A stretch of 64,000 nt of DNA from Polydactylus sextarius (taxonomy: Eukaryota; Chordata; Actinopteri; Polynemidae): contig CM028928.1 in the NCBI GenBank assembly GCA_016801845.1, positions 11,948,827-12,012,826 on the forward strand, written 5' to 3'. Below are positions 10,501 through 21,835 of the stretch, in pieces. The translations under genes and the position numbers were made by a program. Every line of letters begins with the position of its first letter. The first letter of the stretch is position 1. The notes beneath the pieces were generated by a model that had not been told where the DNA came from, searched no databases, and saw nothing but the letters and a program-made list of their open reading frames with translations.

Positions 10501-13370
10501 AATTTATCTGAATGTAAAATCCTTATTGTTAATGTTTGTACAAATTGGTTTAGATGCAGATAATATTCCAGATCTGAAAGATATGAGTGACGTGAGGATT
10601 GTTTGGCCTTGGTGCAGATATGCTCTTTGCTAAGTATTTCATAATGTTCTTTGCAGAAGATCTAAAAATTTTTTTTTTTTTTTTTTTAAATCAACAGCTG
10701 CTAGAATAAAAGCAAGAAATATAAAAGACAGGAATTCAACAGCATCAACAAAAAACTTCACTTGACATAAAAGCTAACTTTTTTTTCCATAAATTAGTGT
10801 TTTTAGTGACTTAAAGACTATAATGTTTTCACCCAGACGGAGCTTATCTTATTATAGATTCCCTCCTTGTTAAACTGCAACATTAGTGTCCTTTTCGGCG
10901 CGGTCACGTCCAAAGCGTTGGTGATTCTGTAAAGGTGGTCCGGGCAGCAACAGATGGATGATTTAAAGCCCCCCATTTATCCACAGTAAAAGGTAATGTA
11001 GTAAGGTTAATGAAGGCCAGCGTCACTGCCACACACAATTAACCCGCCGTATCAAGTACACCCCACAAGTGGCTGGCATGATTTCACACAGCTGTTCCAG
11101 TTTAACCTATATATGAGAAAACTTTTCACCCCCGCTGAATACACTGGAGTTATTCATTTACAAAGACACGACTGAAATTTCCGAAGTGACGAAGACAGGG
11201 GGAAAAAAACAATATTCAAGCATGATAGTCAGCCTTAGGAGGAAATTGACTACATGATTTTAATTCCACTGGAGCTGTTAAGCCTCTGCAATACTGAATT
11301 TTTAGGTTTCACAGCTGTGGAAATAAAAAATAGATTTAACTATCAGTGGGGTTTCTGCTGCTGCTGATACTACCACTACTACTACGCTACTGCTGCTGCT
11401 GCTGCTGCTGGCCAGTTGGCCATTACATTGATTTAGAAGGGCAGATAACATTAGAAATGTGCATATATGTTTAATTTAAACAGATGTGTTACTCAGTCTG
11501 GCCCATCACCTCATATGTTTACAGCAGCTGACAGATTCAGTTCACTAATTTCAACTTGTGTGCCTCCGTTCGGTGAATAAAATTCTATGATCGGTTCAGT
11601 TTTTTTTAAGCTTATTGTTGTGAGTTTGCATATAAATTAGCATCTTTAAATTAATAACAACCACATGGATTACTGGGAGAGAAAATAAACATCATCTGAA
11701 GGCGGGCCAAATCTGCAGCACATTTAAAAGCAGCATTGAGTCGATAATTCACGTTCTATCTTAAGTCTGTATTTTTTTGAATTTTCATCTATAGATGGTT
11801 TAAAAAAAAAAACTAAAACATAGTGTAAAGCACAAAAACCCCTAATGCTGCATTCCGTTTCAAAAAGTTAGGGAGGATTTATGCTTTATTGCAAATATGC
11901 ATTTCTCCAGCTCACTGCACAAATCTTAATTAACATTTATATTATATTAGCTCAGGGGTGCATGATGAGCATATTTTCAAGGGTTATTTGAAAAATATTT
12001 AAATGAATTTGCATGTGTTGCCAATAATCTGAGCGTCGGGCTGCAAAAGCGGGATATAGAGTCCCGATTTTCATCTCTGCAAAGGCTTTAATGAAATTAG
12101 TATAATTCATGACAGCAGTGAAGGATGAGGTGTTGCAATGTCATTTAGTACGTTCAGGGGGAGGCAACGCTTCATGGTGGAGAATCAGCCTTTCCTGTGA
12201 GGTATAGCGAAGTATATACTGTAGCTCTTTCTGGCTGATTTATAGGTGTCAGATGGATATTTTTTGCGATAATTGCAAAGTCAAATGACTGCAGAACCGT
12301 TAACAGGAACAGTGCAAGAACAAATATTTTACAGTATGTGCCCTGAAAAAGAGTGTAACAGTGTACATCTTCATCCTGTTTGATTGCTGTTGCAATTTTA
12401 TGCCAATCAAGTGATATTTCATTGATTCAGAAGCAGCGAGGAAGAATCACTTCCCAGGCCTCTGCCAAGAAAGTCATCAGGTGACATCCATCAAGGGGTA
12501 ATTTAAGATTGAAAACATGTCGCAGTGATGTATCGGCAGGGGCAGAATGGAGAGCGGGTTGAATTGTAAAGGTTAATCCTTTTAAATCCGAGTCAGAAAT
12601 AGACAGCCTTGTGGGATGTGTGGTTTGGATTTTGCTGTTTCAGCAGAAATGAAATGTCACACGAGAACAGAGAAATCAAAAAAGACAAAAAAAGATAAAG
12701 GAGCTAAAAGTTTCTTGTTCCTTATGCAGGAGTTGGAGGAGGGAAAAGGTAGGAGTCAGAAACTTATAATCACACTCAGAATATAAAATGAAAACTAGAC
12801 TTCACTTAGTAGAAATACTTTACCTTAAATTATTCTTTTCTGGTAGGCTTTTACCGGCATTCAGTAACCGCTGTTGTAAAGTTTGTGATGTTAATGTTAT
12901 TTTTCTCTTTATTTCTGCACCAGCAATTCAACCAAAAACTATCTGGCCTCTTTGTACCTCTGTAAGTTGCTGCCACACATTGTCTTGAAATATTTTCTTA
13001 TAAAAAAGTGATCATCATACAGTTAAAAGCTGAAATCGTTTGCCAATTGGTATTCATCTTAACATGATTCACTTGTAGTCTTTTTCAGTTGTTTTCTTAT
13101 TTCATTCTCTGCCGCTGTCTTGAGAACACTGTGATGTGCAACGCAATCTGCAATGCAATGTGGCATTGAGAAAATCCAAATAGCATGATGAACGCTGCCA
13201 AAAGGCTAAACAGACCTTCAGCAACACTGAAAAGACACTTCAGGGATATTCGGGAATATTTGCTTGATAAAAATGCAAACTGAAGCCTAAAAAATGAAAA
13301 AACTCACTGAAGGATATCTGTTGTTTTGTCAAATCCTGTTTAAATATATTTTTCTTTTATTTTAAGCTGC
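10501..13370. other. Repeat-poor non-coding sequence with possible conserved elements
   Basis: No exon recognised. Mixed-composition, low-repeat stretches at about 10890-11120 and 11860-12260 contain homeodomain-like TAATTAA/ATTA and POU-like ATGCAAAT-like words (ATTTGCATG near 12008). They look like vertebrate conserved non-coding elements, an inference from texture only. Poly(T) at 10670-10687. Confidence 0.3.
11390..11411. repeat. (CTG)n triplet tract
   Basis: Seven CTG units, preceded by imperfect CTG and CTA triplets from about 11355. Confidence 0.85.
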
Positions 13371-13374
13371 AGAA

Positions 13375-13640
13375 ACTGTTTTGGCCACTTGGGGGCAGCA
13401 GAACGATCTGAAAATACAACATGGACATATTATCATTCTTTAAAAATCATTGTGGTTAACAGTTAGAAGTCAACACTGTTTTTTTATTTTTTTTAGAAAG
13501 ATGGACAACATGACAGCTCTAAAAAGTCAAGTCAAAAATCTTGATTGCCCCCTGGTGGCTGGCCACAGATGGCAGGTGGGACGTGGGATGTGGTTTCTGT
13601 CATTTTAAGTAGTTCTCATCACACCGATCAAATGTTACTT
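13375..13640 (+). repeat. Diverged interspersed repeat, copy A
   Basis: Marked by TTGGCCACTTGGGGGCAGCA near 13381, GATTGCCCCCTGGTGGCTGG near 13544 and TTTCTGTCATTTTAAGTAG near 13592. The last two blocks recur in order at 52100-52220. I recall the 'gattgccccctggtggctggc' word from many fish genomes. Class unknown, no coding content. Confidence 0.5.
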
Positions 13641-15100
13641 TTTTCTGATGGGTTTAGTTTTAATTGTGATATGAAGGCATGTCGATATGTTGTGTAGGCG
13701 TTATCGCCAGGATTTCCATTTCTTGAGTACAACTCTGGCACTAAATATTGATTACAATTTAATATAATTTCCCTGGTGGGATAAATCAAGTATATCTTTC
13801 AATCTAACCATCTATTTACATGCAATATGAATATGTTGTTTTTGTAGTAGGAGGAAGTGAGGGTGTGTCATAGAATATGTTTCTGTATCTATCCTAATAC
13901 TATTGAATCCCATTGTGAAATTTTTATTAAAATAAAGTACATTGTAGACAAAAGATAGACAGAACTATTGACTATGGTTACATCAAATCAGAAAGTGAAA
14001 AATGAAAAACTCAGATGACATGGCAATCAGCCAGTCCACAAAAGGAAGAAAAAAGGATGAAATGCATCACTCTGTGCAGTAGAAGATCTGAGTGCTGGAA
14101 ACAAGATGGCAGTAATCTTCATTACCTATGCAGCCGTGTGGGCTGAGTTATCCCTTCAGTTCTGCACTAATTGCTCTGAATCAATAAAACAGTTTAATCC
14201 AAAGAAAAAGTTCTCAGTCACTTTCAGGGCTTCATGACCTTGTGAAACCACTGATTCGTTGAGAAGAGACACATTAATCTGTGTTTTATGCTTTCCAGAA
14301 GGAACACATTAGAAAAAATGATGAGACAGAGGGGGGAGGGTGAGACAGGCAGACAGACAGGAGGAGATAAAAGCAGAGGATACATTGTGACTGATCTCTT
14401 TTGAGGCAACGTGGTTTTAGCTACACGCCTCAAGGTGTCACTTCATAATTGAATCCCTTCCTTTGTACTGAGGTGGGGCCAAGTAGGCTTGAGGACAGCC
14501 TGAGGATAACAACATGAGTGCTCCCAAGGCCTGCAGGCCACTGTTTCACTGACTGATAACACTGTATATGAGCAGTGATAACTCTCCACGAAGACAAGCT
14601 CCTAATGGAAACAAGTTATTGTGCATCTCAATGGGGGAAATGATAACATAGAACAAAGAATTGTCACATTATAATAATGAACAGTTAATGGGCAGAAAAA
14701 GGGACCCTTCGGGTTTCGTGACTGAATCGAATGCTGCTCCAATTAGGCTCTTGAGAGTCCATTCTGTCCATTCATGCCAAGTCACAAATTATTGTTATTT
14801 TAGGCTCAGCTGTTGTAATTAGCATTTACATTGTGATAAAAGATCAAAAACTAGGTGAGGAAGGTAATGCAGTGTTTCTAAAGGGATGTTATTTTTAGAT
14901 AAAGTGGTAATAGGTGTACCAGGATGCAAAAATAATGGCAAAAAAATGCCAATGTAAAAATATTCCATTACAAGTTTCAGTCTGCTGTTCTGCATAAAAT
15001 GACACCTTCTAGTGTATTATTATGATGGTAGCAAGGCTAATTTTAGGCACTTTGTTCATCCTAACTGTGTAATTTAGCGTGGTTTGGGTTAGGGTTGGGG
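13641..15100. other. Non-coding sequence, no gene recognised
   Basis: Includes a (GACA)n-like stretch near 14348-14362 and a low-repeat stretch (14640-14830) with several ATTA words that may be a conserved non-coding element. Confidence 0.4.
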
Positions 15101-15537
15101 TTAAGGCTCATTTATGCTCCCTTTATGTACGTAAATAGGTACGTCCATTTCAAACATTGTCAAACATCACTGTCCACATACTCCTTGTGTGTGCCTTACG
15201 TTGGCATGGTTGTTAGGCAACACATCCACTAGAGGGAAGTGCAGAGTTCCGAGTTCACTTTTAGACAATAACAAACATGGTGTTGGTGGAGGAAATCATG
15301 ATAACGCACATTCTAAGAAAGAGATGCAAAAACAGGTGCAGTAGACGAAGGTGGTCTGTGTGGCTATTAAATACATTGTGGCGTGTGGATGGAGAATTCT
15401 TTTTCTTTGTTCTTTTTGCTGGTCTCACATGAGCTATACTGGTCAACACTACCCCCACGATTTTTGCTCTGTTTGCTGCATTTGGGTACACATCCATCTC
15501 GACCCCATGCATACACGTATTTAACGTTGAGCCTTAA
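15101..15537 (+). mobile_element. PIF/Harbinger-type element, internally deleted
   Basis: Ends are inverted: TTAAGGCTCA at 15101 and its complement TGAGCCTTAA at 15528-15537. Further in, TACGTAAATA and ACGTATTTAA form partial inverted similarity. The TTA/TAA at the ends fits the TWA target preference of PIF/Harbinger. The interior carries the start of a Harbinger-like reading frame (separate entry) joined directly to the 3' end region, so about 1 kb or more of coding sequence is missing relative to a full element. Confidence 0.6.
15277..15432 (+). pseudogene. Harbinger-like transposon protein, N-terminal fragment
   Basis: ATG at 15277 opens a 51-codon frame beginning MVLVEEIMITHILRKRCKNR, then an Arg-rich segment ending in RRRWSV. 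This resembles the N-terminus of fish Harbinger transposases (acidic start, basic cluster, R-R-W-x-V). After about residue 33 the frame runs into unrelated Phe-rich sequence and stops at TGA, so no catalytic DDE region remains. Identification rests on recalled family sequence. Confidence 0.5.
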
Positions 15538-17162
15538 TAAGCCTTTAGGATTAGGATTGGGGTTAAATCTAGAGTGAGGCAGTGTGATGCTGAAACAGGA
15601 TGAATGGTGTATTTTTCATCACACACGCAGTTAACACTCTTGCCTTTTGTGCAAAAGAGTCTAACCATCCTAAAGGCCCTGAACCATACATTATTTCTTT
15701 TTTATAAGGGGCCCAAACCAAACCATTGGGGTTTTGTTGGGGACCACTGTATATTTATATCTTGTAAGATCATAATATGTTGTTGAAAGGAAGCAGTTGT
15801 CAGGTATTTAGAATGACAGTATTTCCCTTTACAGCATTTAAGTGAATGTACTTATAAAATGGACAGATCGTAAAATCATGAATGGTCAAAAGAAATGATA
15901 TGATATGAATTGTGAATTGGTGTTATGATGTTTCCGCAGCATTATATGTAGCATCTATTCCAAAACAGTGGATCAAACGCAAGTGTTATCTCCACCGCCA
16001 AGGTCATGTACACACCGCTGAATGATTTACTTTTTTACTGTTCCAGTCATGAATGTTCATCATACTTTTCGTGAGCTAAAAAAAAGGAGAATAAAATGAA
16101 TTTTCCTTGATCCATTCTAGCCTCTTTCCAAGGCCAAATTGGCTATTGATCTCCGTCTCTTTGTCTATTAAGGGAGAGCCTTGCATGCCAAAATCGGTCC
16201 CCGCCGTGACGGCTGCCCATATCTCAGTGCTGATTGATTCTGTGCAAGCTGTGGCCAGCCGGGCTAAACCAAGGTTGATGGGAGAGGGGACAAAGATGAT
16301 TGTCTGAGGTTGCTGTCAGCACGACAGTCGATGCACATGATCGGTAGAGCAGTGATCCACATAGACCAAACCCTTTTTTGCCTTGTTTCTTTGGCTCAGC
16401 GTAACTCGCACCTCCTGTGTTTCTGCCATCACTTGAAAAGGAAATGGCTAAAGAGAGGAAGGTTATTCCATTCTATTCCATTCTTCCATTTGGAGGAACT
16501 TGATGCAATCAATACTGGCAGTCCCAGTATGGAGTGAAATGATGAAGCAGTGGCCAAGGCACTGCAATGACTTCAGCTGTGGTATTGTATAAAGGAGCAG
16601 AAGAAAGGAAAATCCCCCACTGTGACCCAGGGAGAGAGAACAACAGTTGCTGTGATTGCTCTTTTCAGTTTTCAGCCATACCTTTTGGCTTTCACGGGTT
16701 TGAATGCTTCTCAAAAATCAGTCGAAGCTGTAAGTTGTTTTAGTCTTCAAATCCAACTATCTGACAAGTTTCGACATGCAATACCAAGAATGGCGAGTTT
16801 CCAAAAATCTTTACACATGTATTTATTTATTTTTTTAAAAGTATCCTAGCCCTTTTATTTCAAGATGTGGCTGCAGTCTTAGCAGTCTTAGCAGACTTCA
16901 CTGTTTAGTTACAAAAATAACATCTTCATGAATGGTAATGAGCTAAAATCTAATCTGTTGCTGCTATGTGATTGGGTATTTTCTTCATTTCCCAAATACA
17001 TAACCATGAAATGGAATTAGCTCGTGTGTTTATTTCATACACCCAACGATAGCATAAAACAACATTAAACTTTAATGTGTTTTTCTGGTTGGTTAATGCA
17101 ACATAACTTCATTAAGAAGACAATGATAATAACAAAATAACAATAAAATGAAATGCACGTTC
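15538..17162. other. Non-coding sequence, no gene recognised
   Basis: The part at about 16100-16310 is mixed in composition and free of repeats, and looks like possible conserved non-coding DNA. The open frames here have no recognisable product. Confidence 0.4.
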
Positions 17163-17208
17163 ATGCCTCAAGCATGGAACATGCGAGCATGTAACATGCT
17201 TGAGGCAT
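17163..17208. repeat. 46-bp near-perfect hairpin
   Basis: Arms ATGCCTCAAGCATG (17163-17176) and CATGCTTGAGGCAT (17195-17208) are exact complements. The space between holds a second pair, ACATGC/GCATGT, with only GA in the tip and GA/AA as an internal mismatch. It is followed by a short direct repeat of TGAGGCAT. Confidence 0.85.
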
Positions 17209-17280
17209 TGAGGCATTGCCATCCTTGTTTTTGTTTTTGTCTTCTTACCTCTTGGTTATATACATGTGAGGATATACATG

Positions 17281-17985
17281 TACAGTACTGTGTAAAAGTT
17301 ATTGGCACACCAAATGTTTTTAAGCAGTGCTGTAAAGACCATACATATTAATCTCTCATTTTCTTTATGCAGATATATTAAGAAAATACAGGAAATTTGT
17401 ACAAAGTAATTAAAAACACATAAAATGTATAAATGATTCTGTTGGCAGATCCAGATGTATCAGAAGTCTCATCAGCTGCTGATCTCACCTTGGTCAAAAT
17501 GGGAAAAGCCAATAACCAAAGGATGATATCCAAAGAGTCCTGACGAGACAAACTAGGGCAGAATTCCCCCCTCGGTGAACAATAAAGTGGGTCACGAGAG
17601 ATGCAAAGTTTTGGGTGGTCCCAACTCATAATGCCTTGCCAATATATTTGTCACTACAGCATCTCTTTTGGGTGAGCCAAAGTGAGGTCAGCAGCTGATC
17701 CCGAGAACCCATCACGTTAGGATCTGCCAGCAGTTTCTGGCAGGCTAGGCATGTCTGTCAGTGATTTGGGTGTGGAACAATGACTTTGTTATCAGCTTAT
17801 TCCTTGTGATTGTTGGGTCAGTGAAGCACTGCCGGGGCAACAAATCTGGGGGTGGCCAGAGTCTGAATCTAGACCCAGAAGTACATTTTATGTGTTCTTA
17901 AATACTTTGTTCAAATTTCCTGTATTTTCTTATTATGTCTGCATAAAGAAAGTGAGCGATATGTATGGTCTACTACAGCCCTCAC
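17281..17985. mobile_element. Tc1-like DNA transposon remnant with long subterminal inverted repeats
   Basis: Starts TACAGTACTGTGTAAAAGTT, a Tc1-type terminal sequence known from fish. Inverted arms at 17337-17429 and 17881-17970 match over about 90 bp with scattered differences (shared word AGAAAATACAGGAAATTTG). The outer 3' terminus is missing or mutated after about 17970. The interior of about 450 bp has no intact transposase frame. Confidence 0.65.
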
Positions 17986-18640
17986 TAATTAAACCCAGGT
18001 AGAGAAATCAGCCTCATTTTCAGCATGTTCATTTAATTAATTACATGCATAACAGGAGAGCAGCAGTGATTAGTTGAGCCTCTTAGACAACTACATTACA
18101 GATACAAACCAAAATGCACTATTGAATATGAATACTTTAACTTGAAAAGCAGAACTTCTGTCTCCCCCTTGTGGAAGCAAATAATTACACAAACACTGTG
18201 GGTTCATTCTTATGCCATATGTCCTCACCCTTGATCACTTTTGTTTTTCGATTTTTTTAGACACCTTTTTCATCTTGAGCAAAAAGATTTCCAAGATTTT
18301 CCCACCATAATTGTGAGTGAACCAATCATTTCTGGATGAAAATGTCATGACGGACATTTAAAATTTGGCTAAATTTCATCCGTAGTCCCTCGGCAGATCA
18401 ACACAACAACAAACAATACAGGCTATACAGTAAAAAATTATAATTTGCCACAAGTACAGTGTAATCCTAGCCTAGCACAGAAGATATGGTAGGCTAGTTA
18501 TTCATGATTAAAAACATAATAAACATGTATATATATATATATATATATAATGTTTGTGTGTATTGTGTGTATATACATACATATACATATATGTTACAAT
18601 ATGCCAGTGGTGATGATAACTGACGAGTTTATCGTCCAGG
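17986..18640. other. Non-coding sequence
   Basis: Nothing recognised apart from a TA/TG-rich low-complexity stretch at 18529-18590. Confidence 0.45.
18529..18549. repeat. (TA)n microsatellite
   Basis: About ten TA units followed by a TG/TACA-rich low-complexity stretch. Confidence 0.85.
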
Positions 18641-18949
18641 TTCAGAGCTTGTAAAACAGTATAGTATGTGGGAAGAGATAATGGTGTGTATAAAACTGCC
18701 TCTGTTATTGAATATAGTTTTATGTGTCTAAAATTAGCCAGATTCAGTGTAATGGTATTGGCCTTTTTATCCTGTTTTTTGAAGGTTAAGTTTAAATCTA
18801 GAGCTATCCACAGATATTTTAAATCAGATTCAACCCTGAGCTTTTCTACTTGATAATAATAACATCAGGTTGCTGACTGGTTGCAACAAACTGTTTTGTT
18901 TATATTTGGATGTAAACATGTTTTTTTACACAGTCAGAAATGTGGACTA

Positions 18950-19050
18950 GGGCCCCATTTCAAAAAGTGTTTAGTGAAAACTCAAGTTTAGTTACTTTAG
19001 ACTCTAGAGGCTCTGGGGTTTCATTAAACTCCCTTTCTGAAATAGTCCCC
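18950..19050. mobile_element. Short foldback MITE (about 100 bp)
   Basis: Left end GGGCCCCATTTCAAAAAG...TTTAGTGAAAACTC and, read from the other strand, right end GGGGACTATTTCAGAAAG...TTTAATGAAACCCC are inverted repeats of each other over about 35 bp with mismatches. It looks like a fish 'ccatttcagaaagnaggttnagtgaaaactc' element as I recall it. It lies directly beside the reverse-transcriptase fragment and supplies the C-terminal half of the chimeric open frame there. Confidence 0.55.
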
Positions 19051-19260
19051 AGGCCTGCACTTACTTTAACTGCAGCTTGTTGTTGATAGAACTCACTGAT
19101 GGCAGAACAAGATCCCAATACTAACCCCTGGGGTACTCCAGTATTACAGCTGAAGCATGTAGAATAAGTATTACTAATGTATACACACTGTTTCCTGTTA
19201 GATAAGAATACATCCATTTAATGGTATGTGTTTTGAATTTGAAATTTTGATTTGATTTGA
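19051..19260 (-). pseudogene. Non-LTR retrotransposon reverse-transcriptase fragment
   Basis: On the minus strand, a frame opening at 19217 reads FLSNRKQCVYISN and then CNTGVPQGLVLGS, the conserved RT block of LINE elements (usual form S-N-R-x-Q ... G-V-P-Q-G-S-V-L-G-P). The catalytic DD block is absent. The frame then runs into the adjacent foldback MITE at 19050 and stops near 18960, so only a short piece of the RT domain survives. Clade not determined. Confidence 0.6.
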
Positions 19261-21835
19261 TTTGATTATTTTGCTAAAAGTGTCTTATAGATCACAATCA
19301 ATCATTGTTATGATTAGGCCTTGGTTGGTTTGAGTAGCAACAGCAGACTGATAGTATAAGTAGTGCAAACATATAATTTCAAACATAGATCATCTATGGT
19401 TTTTGTGTGTATTTGTGTAGCACAAAACAAGTTTCTGTACATAGACAAAGTTGGTGAGATTGTTTGCTCCAGCAGGACCTGCCAGGCTGCTGGTACACAC
19501 CACCATATTACTGCCTCATATAAAGGAACATATAAGGTGGCTAATAAAACTTAACCTTTTTTACTTTTACCTTTTTACTTTAACCACAAACACAAAACCA
19601 ATGTTCTATCAGCTTTACGATCTAGGTGAACGCTTAGCAAACACAAGCCTATGTAAACATCCAGGAGATTCAGAGCAGCAGTGCTAGCATTACCGCTGCT
19701 TTTACCTCAGTCCGCTCCACCAACCCTAGAGGACAATATTTGGCTTTTCAGCTGATAAATGATATAAGTGTGTTCACCAGCTAGTTGCCAGTAAGTTGTT
19801 TTCCAATTGGTGTTGGCTTCAGTGTGTAGTGGATTTATTAGTGTTCTCTTAACCTGCTAATACTGGAAACAACACTGATGAGAGTGAACCAGAATAGCTA
19901 AATTGCAGGTTTAATTGTTTGACAATTCTCTGTGGGTTTGTCATTATGACTGACACATTGATATTTTTTTTCTAATTATTAATAATATAAAAATGGCAGT
20001 TTTAAATCTTTGCTGCCATACTAGGCCTTATTACTAACGGTGTAATGTGTGTTGTGTCCACAATTCCTATTTCCCCCGGGGCTATTACGATGGCACATTG
20101 TGAAACAAATGGTTTGTCTTTATTTAAAAGATGTCTTCTACCCCCTTTAACAAGGCTGTGCATAAGAAGCACTGGAAACGTTTCAGTTCAAACAAGTGCA
20201 ATTAGAGAGTGTCTGTAAAAAGCTGTCACTGGGAAATGGTGCAAAGTGGTAAGATGAAGCCTCGCTCACAAAACACTCAGCAAGAAAAATGGAAGGAATG
20301 TGTTAATGGAGTATTCAAGGAGATAAAAAGAGAACATGCTCATCAAGATTTTGTTTTGTCACTTCAAGATTAACGTCCCTCCAATAAGCATCTACTATAG
20401 CATCTAAAAAATTCTTCAGTGCTACTGTATTTCTTTATTAGATAAGATTTATCATCAAACATTAAAAGAGTGCGGTGCTTTGAATCCACAGTATTTGTCT
20501 TGTTCTAGGTTTTTCAGCAGGGCAGCAAAAGAATTTATGTCATTCAGTGATGGCTTGAGTGTCAAAGAAAATGGGCTGTTTTCTGAAATGTCAAATTAAA
20601 TGGTGCAACCTTTCAAAAGGTTAGGCATAACAAGGGCAGCCCTACTGTACAAACCCCAGTGACTGACAATAAGAGTGGCCCCAACACAGGATTAACCTCC
20701 TTGCAAACTGATGGAAGGATAATAAAGACATCAGAATGGGAGCCAATGTTAAATTGAGTCAGATGAAGTCTAATCTTAATGACAATATTAATGTCTGCTC
20801 CACAGTATCAATAAATCATGAGTTACACTGAGGGTAGCTGCTGAATTTAAATTTTATCTCCATGCATAATTTGATTTTCCCAAACAGCTGCTCTAGGTAA
20901 TGTGGAGTACTTTATAGTGAGGTGATGGAGAGAGCTCCAGAGAATCCAGCAGGGGAGGAGGGATCTAAGTGATGGCCAAGAGCACGATGAAGAGTGGCTG
21001 GAATATGGTAAGAACTGAGTGTGCGATCGATTCAAGGCCATCTACGTGTGAAGTGGCTGCTTGTGTTTTGATGACAAAGAGGATGTTTCAAAATGAGGTG
21101 GGATTAAACTGCTGTAGCTGGAATTATTGAATACTGCAAGTCAAATATTCGCATTACCCTTTCCAATTTAAAAACACACCTGCAGTCACTTTGCAGTGTC
21201 AAGGGGGATAATGAGGTTTGTTTTCAGCTTCCATCGCCGTGGTGGCGTGTTTGCTCATGGAAAATCAATAGACAAGTTTGGTTCCAAAAAGAGATATTAA
21301 CAATTTGGAAAACAGAACATTAGTTTTTACAAAGCAAGGGTGGCCCTGCGCTTATTTCTTAATGTATTTGTTAAGGGTGAACCTATTTTTTTATGAATGT
21401 AGAGTCATTTTCTCACAGAGCAATTTAATGTCTCTGAGCTCATTATTTCTGTTCTGTGGCCCATGCTGCAGTGTTTTAATTTAATCTTTATACCATCAGG
21501 TGGCCAGAAACATGGCTCCAAATGAATAGGATAGTGCTCTGTCTCTGGCTGTGGATGTGAACAGATTGTACACTGCTCCCCAAAAGCCAACAAAATAATA
21601 ATTGCTGCTTTCATTTTGGGCTGTAAAAGCCTATATCTTATTATATTTACTTATATTCACATGACAACTTTTGAACACCCACTAAATTTGTTCATAGAAA
21701 CATTGATTATATGATTGTTTGATGGTTGACGATTTTAACTACTGTTGTTAAGACTGAACCACTCAGAACTACCCATAAACTGCCTCAAATGACCATTACA
21801 CTTTATTTAAAAAGGCAGAATGCATCATTCCTGCT
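19261..21835. other. Non-coding sequence, no gene recognised
   Basis: A short (TGATT)n run at 19243-19266 marks its left edge. The stretch 20070-20300 is of mixed composition and repeat-free, and could be conserved non-coding DNA. No frame carries a recognisable domain. Confidence 0.45.
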
